A stretch of DNA of 64,000 bases from JAPPLB01 sp965218555 (GTDB lineage Bacteria > Acidobacteriota > Terriglobia > Bryobacterales > UBA6623), in assembly GCA_965218555.1 (NCBI GenBank), contig OZ244625.1, forward strand, positions 2,790,001 through 2,854,000, written 5' to 3'. The notes beneath the pieces were generated by a model. The model searched no databases and was not told the origin of the DNA. It worked only from the letters and a program-made list of their open reading frames with translations. Shown here piece by piece: positions 18,226-26,220 of this stretch (the first letter of the stretch is position 1; every line of letters starts with the position of its first letter). The position numbers and the translations under genes were made by a program.

Positions 18226-19911
18226 CTAGCGGGGCTGCACTGCAACCCGGCTGACGGCAGTCGTGCCCGAGGTTGCCGAGGCGCTCAATGACAGACGGAA
18301 CCGCCAGCGCCGCGCCGCCGGCGTCGTTGCCGCAAGATCGCTTCGCCCGTGATAGACCTCGAGCCGGCCGGAGTCTCCGTCGGCCTCGCCATCTCCGTCT
18401 CGATCGATCTCGAGAAGCAGACCGATTCGGCCGCCGCCGAAGGTGTATTGCTCCACATCCGCGATCTTGGAGTCCTCGGTCGCGTAGTACGTAGCCGCAA
18501 CGAAGGTATGGTCTCCTCTACGCTTCAGATCTCCGTAACCGGTATCCGTCCCGGGGTACATCGTTCCGTGCAGCAGTTCCGGGCCGTTCCAAGACTTGGC
18601 GTTGTCGTCGGACCAATACACCACCGGCTTGCGCGTATAGCCTCCGCCGTTGCTGTGCAAGCCGACGCCCCATAGCCGTCCTTGTCCCTTGGCGTAGTCG
18701 AGTTGGTTGTTGAACTGGAAATAGGGGTTGCTTTCCTTGTACAGCCTCACGCGTTGCCAGACGCCGTTGCTCACTCCGCCGTTGACCTGATCGGAGATTT
18801 CGACCGGCGGCAAGAACGAGGCTCCCATGTCCGTGCTTACGGATTGCCAGGTATGGCGGTTGCCCGCGGCGTCGCGCATCACCGCCACGATCGTGCGGTT
18901 GCCCACGTATTCGATGGCGGGCTCGAAAGTCGCTCCCGAATCCGGGTCGTCCTCGCTCGCCAAAAGCCCGATCCAGCTCAGGAACCGATAGCTCTTTCCG
19001 TTGTCCGTCGACCGCGCGAGCAAGGTGCCTGCAAACTTCCCCTCGTAGTGGAAGTACTGAAATGCCATATAGACATCGGTCGGGTTTTCCGGGTCGACGA
19101 AGTAGTCTTCCGTGCCGATCGCGTAGGAGCCGTCGGCGCCGGTAACGCCCTTGACGTCGATGCGGTCCAGATCAAGGGTCCATGTCTTTCCGCTGTCCCG
19201 CGAACGGAGCTGCTTCGTACCCGACCGATAGCTGGTGCGCCAAAACTGAAGGATCAAGTCCCCGTTGGGCATCTTGAAAAGGCCCGGCTCGCTGTGCGTG
19301 TATCCGTCTTCGTACGGCAGCCCCTCGATCGGTGAGCCGTCGAACCAGCGGTCGAGCTTGCTCCATGTTCTGCCTTCGTCGTTCGACGTGATGATGTGGA
19401 TCGCGTCCCGATCGCCCCAACGAATATGGTTTACGCCTGACCGCAGCGCCATGATCCAGCGCTTCTCATCGACGATGGCGATCAGGCATCGGCCGTACCA
19501 ATCGTGAGGCACCTCGTCTTCGTCGGTAAAAGGTGTCTCAGAGCCATCGACGACGATTTCGATCGTCTTGTTGTCAAAAAGCTCGATGTCGGCTTCCACA
19601 CTGATCTGCGCTGCTCCGACCGCTTCGCGCCAGGTTTGCCAACGGCTCGTCCAGTGGCCTTCGTTCGCGCCGTCGAGCACCAGCCGGCCATCGTCGACGC
19701 GTATTCCCGTCTGCATAGCGGCGGCGGCTGTCCACTCACGGGTGGAATCAACCGACCACGAAGGCTCTTGGGCCATAGCGTCCGTCGCCGGCAGCCCGGC
19801 CATCACCCATGCGGCGAGTAGGGCCGCTCGCCTTACTCCGCAGCGGCCGAGGGCTACTTGATCGGGGGCCGCTATGGCATTGCTACGCTGCAGTGTCGGA
19901 TGTCTGGTCAT
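18226..19911 (-). CDS. large exported sialidase-like (exo-alpha-sialidase superfamily) protein
   Basis: A 561-residue secreted protein. After a signal peptide (cleavage near 'ATDAMAQE') there is a short N-terminal sandwich-like part (about 50-130). A propeller follows with Asp-box-type repeats: 'TSNDEGRTWSKL', 'SRDSGKTWTLD', 'STDNGKSYRFL', 'STDMGASFLPP' and 'SDDNAKSWNGP'. The C-terminus carries an Asp/Gly-rich 'IDRDGDGEADGDSG' stretch that looks like a calcium-binding loop, as in dockerin-like or thrombospondin-3-like motifs. Sialidase-fold proteins act on sialic acids or other glycans; the exact substrate is not visible. It is the last of a run of minus-strand genes that starts with RraA at 26158, but a gap of 168 bases before it may hold its own promoter. 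Confidence 0.8.
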   Translation of the reverse strand: MTRHPTLQRSNAIAAPDQVALGRCGVRRAALLAAWVMAGLPATDAMAQEPSWSVDSTREWTAAAAMQTGIRVDDGRLVLDGANEGHWTSRWQTWREAVGAAQISVEADIELFDNKTIEIVVDGSETPFTDEDEVPHDWYGRCLIAIVDEKRWIMALRSGVNHIRWGDRDAIHIITSNDEGRTWSKLDRWFDGSPIEGLPYEDGYTHSEPGLFKMPNGDLILQFWRTSYRSGTKQLRSRDSGKTWTLDLDRIDVKGVTGADGSYAIGTEDYFVDPENPTDVYMAFQYFHYEGKFAGTLLARSTDNGKSYRFLSWIGLLASEDDPDSGATFEPAIEYVGNRTIVAVMRDAAGNRHTWQSVSTDMGASFLPPVEISDQVNGGVSNGVWQRVRLYKESNPYFQFNNQLDYAKGQGRLWGVGLHSNGGGYTRKPVVYWSDDNAKSWNGPELLHGTMYPGTDTGYGDLKRRGDHTFVAATYYATEDSKIADVEQYTFGGGRIGLLLEIDRDGDGEADGDSGRLEVYHGRSDLAATTPAARRWRFRLSLSASATSGTTAVSRVAVQPR

Positions 19912-20079
19912 TCGTCGCCTCCATCGCGGAACCAGGTCGCGAACAAGTCGGCATCTTTCAACATAACCCGAAGCCGTAGTCTTTCAGAAACGGTTGACGG
20001 CCCGGAGCGACCTTGCCCGAGTCGGCTCCTCCAAGTGTGGAGCATACGCCACTCGTTGTTCCGTCATGAGCAGGAGCCG

Positions 20080-21381
20080 TTATCCGCGGCGCGCCTTCAG
20101 GAGCACCTCCCGCAGGCGGCGGCCAACGATCATTTCCTCCCGCTTTTGCAAGCCCAGTGAATAGACTGTCACCGACGAGCTCTTCGCTTTGCGATCACCG
20201 GAATCGGGCTTCCGCTTCGGGTGGCTGTCGCGAATGACATACGGGTTGTAGTTTGAGAGCACCTGTATCGGCGGATCACCCTCACGAAGCCGGCGGCCGC
20301 ATTCTTCGATGCTGATGCCCATCTCACTATCGTCCCACTCGACCACCAACTGCCGGAATCGGTTGCTGCCGCGGCGGGTTTCGATCGTCGTACGTACGCC
20401 AGGAATGGTCGAGAGCATTGCCTCAATGCGCTTGAGCTTCTTGTCCTGCTCTTGATAGAGCGACTCGAGGTCAATCGTCAGCCATTTCTCCACAGCGGCC
20501 AGGCACCCGATGATCTCCTCCTTACCCACCTTCATCGGTCTGCAGACAGCGCCTTCGATCGGGCTCGAGTTCATGATCGCCGCCTCGATGAGGTGCTTGC
20601 GTCCCAACAGCAGACCGGAACACTGCGGTCCCTTCAGCCCTTTCCCCCCGCTGAAAGCATATAGATCGACGCCCATCTTCGCGTACCGCCGCAGGTTCTC
20701 CACCGGCGGGATGCCTCCGGCGGCGTCTACGAACACAGGTACGCCACGTTGTTTACAAGCAGTAACGATCCCCTCCAATGGCGGCGCGTTTCGAGGATCA
20801 GGGTCGGCGGGATATCCCATGTACAGCATGGCCGTACGGTCTGTGATGGAATCGCGCAGGTTTTCGAGGTTTTTCACCACTTTCAGCTTGCCTCCCGCCA
20901 AGCGAATGGCATTGTCAAAAACACTACGCCCCCCCCACATCAATACTTCGTTGCGCATTCCCTCGGAATCGGGCAAAGATCGGATTTTGACCGGGTCGTC
21001 GCCGGCGATGCAGGCAGCCGTGGCAACAGCCATTGCTCCCGCCGCGCCGGAAGTCACCATGCCGGCCTCGGCGCCGGAAATCTCGGCCAACCTTCGGCCG
21101 ACGGCACGCTGCAACTGCACGATGTCAACAAAGTACTGAGAGGCTTCTTCCATGGCCTCCCGCACTTCGGGCCAGATCAGAGTGGCGCTGAGGAACGTGA
21201 AAGGGATGTTGGCCATGATGAACGGCTTGACGCCGAGTCTTGTGTAGACGTTGTCGCGAAAAGAATGCCTTTTGCGTCGAGTTGCCGTCTTGGATCGCAC
21301 ACCGGCCAGCGAGAGGTATCCAAGAAGTGCGTAGCCATGGATCCGTCCGAAGAATCTTCGGCGAGTGGATTGGAATGACAT
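20080..21381 (-). CDS. SelA-fold PLP-dependent enzyme with export signal (copy 1)
   Basis: A 433-residue fold-type-I PLP enzyme of the SelA / D-glucosaminate-6-phosphate ammonia-lyase group. Visible elements are 'VTSGAAGAMAVATAACIAGDDP' (cofactor phosphate-binding region), 'VFVDAAGGIPP' (aspartate pairing with the pyridine nitrogen) and 'AFSGGKGLKGPQCSG' (Schiff-base lysine). The ATG at 21381 is preferred over 21489 because it follows a GGGGGCC stretch and opens into 'STRRRFFGRIHGYALLGYL', a Tat-like signal. Selenocysteine synthesis is unlikely because the protein seems exported and lacks a visible tRNA-binding N-terminal domain. A beta-elimination or lyase reaction on an amino sugar acid or amino acid is more likely. 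It is paralogous to 22802-24442. Confidence 0.8.
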   Translation of the reverse strand: MSFQSTRRRFFGRIHGYALLGYLSLAGVRSKTATRRKRHSFRDNVYTRLGVKPFIMANIPFTFLSATLIWPEVREAMEEASQYFVDIVQLQRAVGRRLAEISGAEAGMVTSGAAGAMAVATAACIAGDDPVKIRSLPDSEGMRNEVLMWGGRSVFDNAIRLAGGKLKVVKNLENLRDSITDRTAMLYMGYPADPDPRNAPPLEGIVTACKQRGVPVFVDAAGGIPPVENLRRYAKMGVDLYAFSGGKGLKGPQCSGLLLGRKHLIEAAIMNSSPIEGAVCRPMKVGKEEIIGCLAAVEKWLTIDLESLYQEQDKKLKRIEAMLSTIPGVRTTIETRRGSNRFRQLVVEWDDSEMGISIEECGRRLREGDPPIQVLSNYNPYVIRDSHPKRKPDSGDRKAKSSSVTVYSLGLQKREEMIVGRRLREVLLKARRG

Positions 21382-21489
21382 GCGGAGGCCCCCTTTGTGA
21401 AAGCAATTGTATGCGAGCGCGTCACGACCCGAGAAGGCTGACTGCTCGTGTGGCAAGCTGGCGTCTTCCACTGCTTTCGCTTGCAACAC

Positions 21490-21615
21490 CTACGACATCT
21501 TGCACTTGGCGCACCCTTTTACTGAAGGTTTCTTGATAGAGGTTGCGATGATTGAGGCATTCCGCTCCTCATCTGACATCTGCTCGATTAGCTGGTGATT
21601 GGCCTCAACAAGCAC
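21490..21615 (-). CDS. small Cys-containing ORF in the DUF3644 island (possible gene fragment)
   Basis: On the minus strand a GTG at 21615 opens a 41-codon frame rich in acidic and polar residues and ending in a CxxC ('KGCAKCKMS'). Just upstream, in another frame, the stretch 'KLTELNYAEIQNESAK' also reads as coding. This suggests one short gene split by a frameshift, or the overlapping ends of two genes. The DNA is lower in GC than the flanks, like the DUF3644 gene 88 bases upstream. No family was recognised. Confidence 0.3.
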   Translation of the reverse strand: MLVEANHQLIEQMSDEERNASIIATSIKKPSVKGCAKCKMS

Positions 21616-21702
21616 TTAGCCGACTCATTCTGTATCTCGGCGTAATTGAGTTCGGTGAGCTTGTCGTTGCAGGCATGCGGCTGCGGCGTCAGCTTACTGG
21701 AG

Positions 21703-22680
21703 TTAGGCTTGGTACAACTCTCTGTTAGCCGCGCAGTGCTTCCGGACTACATTCACCCATCGATCGTACCAGTACCAAGTGTTAGCGACCAATACTCCAT
21801 AGCCTTTGCCAGGGTTTTTCCCGTCCAAGTTTTTCCAGAGATCTACGTGATGATGTATTTTGAACCGAGTATAACCTTCATCATTCATCAACTTTACAAT
21901 TTCGCTCGGTAGGCGTTTGGGGCGCTCAACTTCCTGCAACATCACCTGCTGGTATTTGTCATGGATTGACCTCCCGAGATTGGAGTCGGGCGGCACAAAC
22001 TGGATTACCTTATCGGCCTGGGTTTTCTTGCTGGTGACCACGGGGACAAAAAGAAACCGATAACGAAAGGAGGATGACTTCATATCTTCATCTGATAACT
22101 CAGCATCAAACTCCTGAAGGTACTTTGTCACGTTGGCCGGCAACGGGGCTTCAGCTTCATCAGAAGTCGCTGTGGTTTTTAGGTCGCGAAATTGAAGCGT
22201 GAATGCGACTGCTGAACCAAGAGGATGTCGCTCACCGAATAGCTTACAAATGTACCGCTCATAGTTGAGACAACATGCGAGATAACGTCCTGACAATCGT
22301 TCATCGATACCTGCAGACCGATGATGTTCAATTTCGTTGCGCAACCCGATCAAAAAACGAAGGTTGAGCTTGGTGGGTCGATCCAGCGGACAGTCCTTGT
22401 CTTTGAGGCATTGTTCAAGCTCCCAGTATTTGAAAGCTCCCGATTTAAGCCTGACAAACTTGCGTCGCTTCGAACCTTTCTCGTAGTAGCGGTATTCGAC
22501 GCCTTTGCGATGGTAGTATGCATGCAGGAGGTACATCCAGGCGATAACCATGAGGACTATGAACGTCTCGGCCTTGAATGTCGTGAGCGGATTGTTGAAT
22601 GTCTGGACTGCGTTAAGCGCCGCCTCACGCGACTTGCGGAGTAGTTCCGCCTTCACTGAAGGGCCTCGCTTCCTAGCCAC
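21703..22680 (-). CDS. DUF3644 domain protein with HEPN-like R-x4-H motif
   Basis: A 325-residue protein of the DUF3644 family. The N-terminal half has the family hallmarks 'NNPLTTFKAETFIVLMVIAW', 'YYEKG', 'KYWELEQCLKDKDCPLD' and 'FLIGLRNEIEHH'. The last gives Arg114 and His119 in an R-x4-H arrangement, the catalytic motif of HEPN ribonucleases. DUF3644 proteins occur on plasmids, islands and defence regions; an RNA-cutting role in abortive infection or toxin-antitoxin behaviour is plausible but unproven. The start is GTG at 22680, overlapping the stop of a truncated upstream frame (22673-22801). Base composition is clearly lower in GC than the neighbours and codon use differs, so it was probably acquired. 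It separates two paralogous PLP-enzyme genes. Confidence 0.8.
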   Translation of the reverse strand: MARKRGPSVKAELLRKSREAALNAVQTFNNPLTTFKAETFIVLMVIAWMYLLHAYYHRKGVEYRYYEKGSKRRKFVRLKSGAFKYWELEQCLKDKDCPLDRPTKLNLRFLIGLRNEIEHHRSAGIDERLSGRYLACCLNYERYICKLFGERHPLGSAVAFTLQFRDLKTTATSDEAEAPLPANVTKYLQEFDAELSDEDMKSSSFRYRFLFVPVVTSKKTQADKVIQFVPPDSNLGRSIHDKYQQVMLQEVERPKRLPSEIVKLMNDEGYTRFKIHHHVDLWKNLDGKNPGKGYGVLVANTWYWYDRWVNVVRKHCAANRELYQA

Positions 22681-22801
22681 TTTTCCCTCCGATATAACTG
22701 GCCTCCATTTTCTCCCAACTCACGGCCAGGATGACCTGAATCTTCTTCAAGAAGTGGTCGATTAGCTCACGGTTGGTTGTGTGCCGCGGCTCGGGGTCGG
22801 C
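22673..22801 (-). pseudogene. C-terminal fragment of an unknown gene, coupled to DUF3644
   Basis: Directly after the TAG of the PLP-enzyme gene (22804-22802), the same minus-strand frame stays open for 41 codons. It reads as a plausible helical protein tail ('TNRELIDHFLKKIQVILAV', 'SWEKMEASYIGGKSG') and stops at 22673-22675, overlapping the GTG start of DUF3644 (GTGGCTAG). No good start codon is present. Such an overlap is typical of translational coupling in an operon, so this looks like the end of a former partner gene whose 5' part was lost when the segment joined the PLP-enzyme gene. The family was not recognised. Confidence 0.4.
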
Positions 22802-24442
22802 CTATGCGTAGGGGCGGCGCTTGGCGGTCCAGCGGGCCGAGCCGTAGGCGCCGAGACCCACGTCGCCCTGCATCGTGTCACCCGTAACCGTGCCTTCGAA
22901 CTCGTAGCCGAAAATCGCGGCCTGATAGGTGTGAGAGTCTCGGAATTGGATGCGATTTCCGTCCACCCAGCCAGCCAAGTCCCCTGCCGTTACCTCTCCC
23001 CGATGTTCGCCGGACAGCTCACTGCCCTCCTGCGAAAACGTCAATGTGTGATCGGCGCTGCCGTAAACGAAATCGATCTTCAGGTCCCAGCGTTCTGCGA
23101 CTTTCGTCGGCGATCCGGTTGACTTCGACTGCTCGGGCCGCGGCGGGTCGGATAGCAGCCGATACAGGCGGTCGGCCACGACGTTGGCATCGCCCCGTTG
23201 CATGAACGTGGGGATGACGAGCAGCTGACTCTCACCTCGTTGCCGGCGGTTTCCGGTTCCCGAACGGAGAATGATTCGGGGATCGTCGTTGTACAAGTGC
23301 TTGAAGACTTCTTCTCCGCCGATGCCGAGTTGTTCAGTATTCCACAGGATCTCGACCCGGGGCTTCTTTTCCCACTTCAGAGCGGTGATGGGATCGCTCT
23401 GCGGGAGGCCGTCGAAGAGTTGCACATTCGTGCGCACACCGGGAACCCGGCGGATGCTTGCCGAGATTTCCTCGACCCATCCCTGCCACGTCCTCCACTC
23501 AGCGGCGTGATCACGCTGGGACCACATCTCTACGGCGGCCAGCAACCCCATGATGTCTTCCTTGGCCACCTTCATGGGACGCCCGAAGGAACCGTGCGGT
23601 GCGCTGTTGAGCCATGCGGACTGAACGAGGTCTTTGCGCCCGATGAGCATGCCGGTGCTTTGGGGACCGTGAAGCGCCTTGCCGCCGCTATAGGCGACCA
23701 GGTCCACACCGCGCTCCAGGTGGATATTGGGAATGGAGAGATCCTCGGCGGCCGCGTCGACCAGCACCGGCACTCCGTACTCGCGGGCGACCCGCGTGAT
23801 CCGGCTCAGGCCCAAGGTCTTGCTTTGGTCGGCTGCCCGGGCCAGCACCGACACCATGGCCGTTCGTGGTCCCATGGCCTCACGAAGCTCCTTCTCGTCT
23901 GCGACCTCGATCATCTTTATGCCCAGCATGCGGATGGCGTGGTCGTAGCCGTTGCGCGAGGTAACCGGTGCTACGACCTCGTCCTTCAAGCCGGTCAGCG
24001 AGGGTAACCGCCGGATGCGTTCCGGGTTGCCGCCTGCGATGCAGGCCGACGTAGCGTGCGCCAGAGCCGCCGCACAGCCGGATGTGACTATCGCCGCCTC
24101 GGCGCCGGTGATTTCGGAGAGACGTTTCCCTACCGCCTCCATGAGCTCGTCAATCTGCACATAGCGCTTGGAAGCCTGCGCCATCGCTTCCCGCACCTCC
24201 GGCAGAATGATTGACCCCCCATACATGGTGATCGGCCCGGTGGCATTGATCACCGGACGCACTCCGATCGACTCGTAGAGGTCCGTCCCCAAGCTCAGCT
24301 TGCCGGCGGAGCTTGTCGCCGCCGTGCCGGCGGGCGCGAGCCCCGCCGCGGCCAACAGGCCGCCATTGCGGAAAAGCGCGCGCCGAGTCAGCGGTCTTTG
24401 GCGTGTGGGTCTCAAAACTGTTTGTGTGGAACCATTTCCCAT
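22802..24442 (-). CDS. exported SelA-fold PLP-dependent enzyme with C-terminal beta domain (copy 2)
   Basis: A 546-residue protein in two parts. Residues about 45-430 form a fold-type-I PLP domain close to the copy at 20080. It has 'INATGPITMYGGSIILPEVR', 'VTSGCAAALAHATSACIAG', 'VPVLVDAAAEDLS' and 'AYSGGKALHGPQSTG' with the PLP lysine. After a Pro/Ser-rich linker comes about 90 residues of alternating beta pattern ('FSQEGSELSGEHRGEV', 'GYEFEGTVTGDTMQGDV', 'GSARWTAKRR') resembling a small lipocalin-like barrel. The ATG at 24442 has GAGGT five bases upstream; 24460 is an alternative. The N-terminus (RPLTRRALFRNGGLLAAAG) is a Tat-type signal. It follows the superoxide dismutase gene by 44 bases on the same strand, so they are probably co-transcribed. 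Confidence 0.8.
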   Translation of the reverse strand: MGNGSTQTVLRPTRQRPLTRRALFRNGGLLAAAGLAPAGTAATSSAGKLSLGTDLYESIGVRPVINATGPITMYGGSIILPEVREAMAQASKRYVQIDELMEAVGKRLSEITGAEAAIVTSGCAAALAHATSACIAGGNPERIRRLPSLTGLKDEVVAPVTSRNGYDHAIRMLGIKMIEVADEKELREAMGPRTAMVSVLARAADQSKTLGLSRITRVAREYGVPVLVDAAAEDLSIPNIHLERGVDLVAYSGGKALHGPQSTGMLIGRKDLVQSAWLNSAPHGSFGRPMKVAKEDIMGLLAAVEMWSQRDHAAEWRTWQGWVEEISASIRRVPGVRTNVQLFDGLPQSDPITALKWEKKPRVEILWNTEQLGIGGEEVFKHLYNDDPRIILRSGTGNRRQRGESQLLVIPTFMQRGDANVVADRLYRLLSDPPRPEQSKSTGSPTKVAERWDLKIDFVYGSADHTLTFSQEGSELSGEHRGEVTAGDLAGWVDGNRIQFRDSHTYQAAIFGYEFEGTVTGDTMQGDVGLGAYGSARWTAKRRPYA

Positions 24443-24486
24443 GATTACCTCGTGATCCATTGTCGTGAAGGAGTCGCTTCTGCGGT

Positions 24487-25206
24487 TCAAGCAGAAGTAG
24501 ATTGGAACCGCGCGTTGACCTCGTTCCAGTCGATGTGATCGAGAAACTTCTCGACGTAGTCCGCTTTGCGGTTCTGGTAATCGATATAGAAGGCGTGTTC
24601 GTACGTGTCGATTACGACAAGAGGCATCGCCATCCACAAGACCCCCATCGCGTGCTCATCACTGACGACGTTGTACAGCCTTCCGTTTACGGGGTGCTTG
24701 ACCAGCATGGCCCAACCTGCTGCGCCTTTTGCCGAGGCGACAAAGTCGGACGCCCATTTATCGAGAGAGCCGAAGCGCTTCCGGATCACCGTCCGCACGT
24801 CCGCGGCCGGATCGGGGGCTTTCGGAGCCATGCCGTCAAAGTACAACTCATGCAGAACGACGCTGTTGCCTTTGCTGTTGATCGCTCGCTTCAGCGCCCC
24901 GTGCTCGGGGGCGTCTAGCGGGTTGCCGGACTGAATCGATGCCTCCACCTTGGCATCGGCGGCCGCATAGCCCCTGAGCGCTCCTCCGTAGTGGGCCGTG
25001 TGATGCGGCGCGATCTGCTTGGCGCTGAGGAATCCGTCGATCGCCTTGTGCTTGAGCGGCTTCGGTTTGCCGGTCACGAGTCCGCTGCCTGAGAAGTCGA
25101 GGGCACCAGGGCGCTCTGCGGCGGAAGACAGCCCCGCGACCACCATGTTTCCCACCGCCGCCCCGGATGACAGAAACACGAAACTGCGTCGATCGAAGAA
25201 TCCCAT
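24487..25206 (-). CDS. exported Fe/Mn superoxide dismutase family protein
   Basis: A 239-residue Fe/Mn-type superoxide dismutase with an N-terminal export signal (DRRSFVFLSSGAAVG, Tat-like). The four metal ligands can be placed: His68 ('IAPHHTAHY'), His119 ('VVLHELYF'), Asp200 and His204 ('IDTYEHAFYIDYQNRKADYV'). The last segment is the highly conserved family signature. The enzyme converts superoxide to oxygen and peroxide. Most bacterial Fe/Mn enzymes are cytoplasmic, so an exported form would protect periplasmic proteins or cofactors. It lies between RraA (73 bases upstream) and the PLP enzyme (44 bases downstream), all on the minus strand. Iron or manganese preference cannot be read safely. 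Confidence 0.85.
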   Translation of the reverse strand: MGFFDRRSFVFLSSGAAVGNMVVAGLSSAAERPGALDFSGSGLVTGKPKPLKHKAIDGFLSAKQIAPHHTAHYGGALRGYAAADAKVEASIQSGNPLDAPEHGALKRAINSKGNSVVLHELYFDGMAPKAPDPAADVRTVIRKRFGSLDKWASDFVASAKGAAGWAMLVKHPVNGRLYNVVSDEHAMGVLWMAMPLVVIDTYEHAFYIDYQNRKADYVEKFLDHIDWNEVNARFQSTSA

Positions 25207-25279
25207 TGTTGATCTCCCAAGCCCGACGATGAACGCGCGGCTACCCCATGGTAGCTCTCCTCATTGCCGCGCTGCGCCG

Positions 25280-26158
25280 CTACTCAATCCCCATTTCCTG
25301 CTTCCGCTTTTGGAGCCATTCCTGGTACTCCTTCAAGAGAGCGGGATCTCGGGGGCTCGAATAGATTTCACTGGCTTTGTATCTACCCGTCATGAACATC
25401 TTCTTCGTCCATTCGTCATGCAGGCGGGCAAGCTCGGCGCTCTCGACGACTTGCCGCAACAAGTGAGGGGGAATGAAGACGACGCCGCCGCGGTCACCGA
25501 GCACGATATCGCCGGGCATGACCGTCACGCTGCCCACACGGATCGGAACATTGATTCCCGCCACCATGGCGTCGCGGCCGGCGGGATGATAGCCGCGTGT
25601 AAAGATCGGGATATTCAGTGCGGCGATTCCCGGCACGTCGCGAATCGCGCCGTTGACGACATAACCGTTTCCGGTGATTCCGTAGATCGCCGTGGCGAGG
25701 TTGTCGCCGCCGAAGGTTGCTTCGTCGACCTCGCCCATGACATCGACTACGAGAACGTCGCCGGGTTGTAGAAAGTCGATCACCCGTTGCGTGGTGCCCG
25801 GCCCAAGCCCGGCTATTTTGGCTTCTTCCTCGATGACCTCCTCGACGTCCGGGCGTCGCGGCATGAAGACGGCGGTGAAGGCGCGTCCGACGAGTTGCTT
25901 ATCCGGGTGGAGGATTTCCCACTCGCCTTCGTACTGGTTGTGGTAGCCGCTGCTGCGGGCCACGCCCCAAGCCGATGTCGTAGTCGCGCTCGACAAACGC
26001 CTGATCAAGTCGCCCGGGGCTTTCGGTCGTCCGTCGTCGAAGCGCTCAAACGGGTTCAGCCGCGTGTATTTGAGCAGATCGTCTTTCGAGAAACCGGACA
26101 TCTGGGCATGGAGGGGAACAGAAAGCAGAACGAAGGTCGCAACGAGGTGGCGGCTCAT
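25280..26158 (-). CDS. exported RraA-family protein (aldolase/decarboxylase-like)
   Basis: A 292-residue RraA-like protein with a signal peptide (MSRHLVATFVLLSVPLHAQ). The family core is clear: 'FGGDNLATAIY', 'GYVVNGAIRDVPGI' (the substrate-binding RD pair) and 'PGDIVLGDRGGVVFIPP'. Relatives cleave 4-hydroxy-4-methyl-2-oxoglutarate or decarboxylate oxaloacetate; others, such as E. coli RraA, inhibit RNase E. The export signal makes RNase regulation very unlikely and points to keto-acid chemistry outside the cytoplasm. The extended C-terminus (about 40 extra residues, rich in Lys and Glu) is longer than in minimal RraA. It is divergent, 62 bases away, from the DUF2784-TRAP operon, which imports organic acids. 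Confidence 0.85.
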   Translation of the reverse strand: MSRHLVATFVLLSVPLHAQMSGFSKDDLLKYTRLNPFERFDDGRPKAPGDLIRRLSSATTTSAWGVARSSGYHNQYEGEWEILHPDKQLVGRAFTAVFMPRRPDVEEVIEEEAKIAGLGPGTTQRVIDFLQPGDVLVVDVMGEVDEATFGGDNLATAIYGITGNGYVVNGAIRDVPGIAALNIPIFTRGYHPAGRDAMVAGINVPIRVGSVTVMPGDIVLGDRGGVVFIPPHLLRQVVESAELARLHDEWTKKMFMTGRYKASEIYSSPRDPALLKEYQEWLQKRKQEMGIE

Positions 26159-26220
26159 GGTCAGAAGGTATCACAAGCCGACCCGGCGTAAAGCGCTCGG
26201 GCAAATCGTAGAATGGGCCT

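Noticed and set aside
20080..24442. Two SelA genes as selenocysteine synthesis machinery
   Set aside because: No selB, selD or tRNA-Sec was seen, and both proteins have export signals; the wider SelA-like PLP lyase group fits better.
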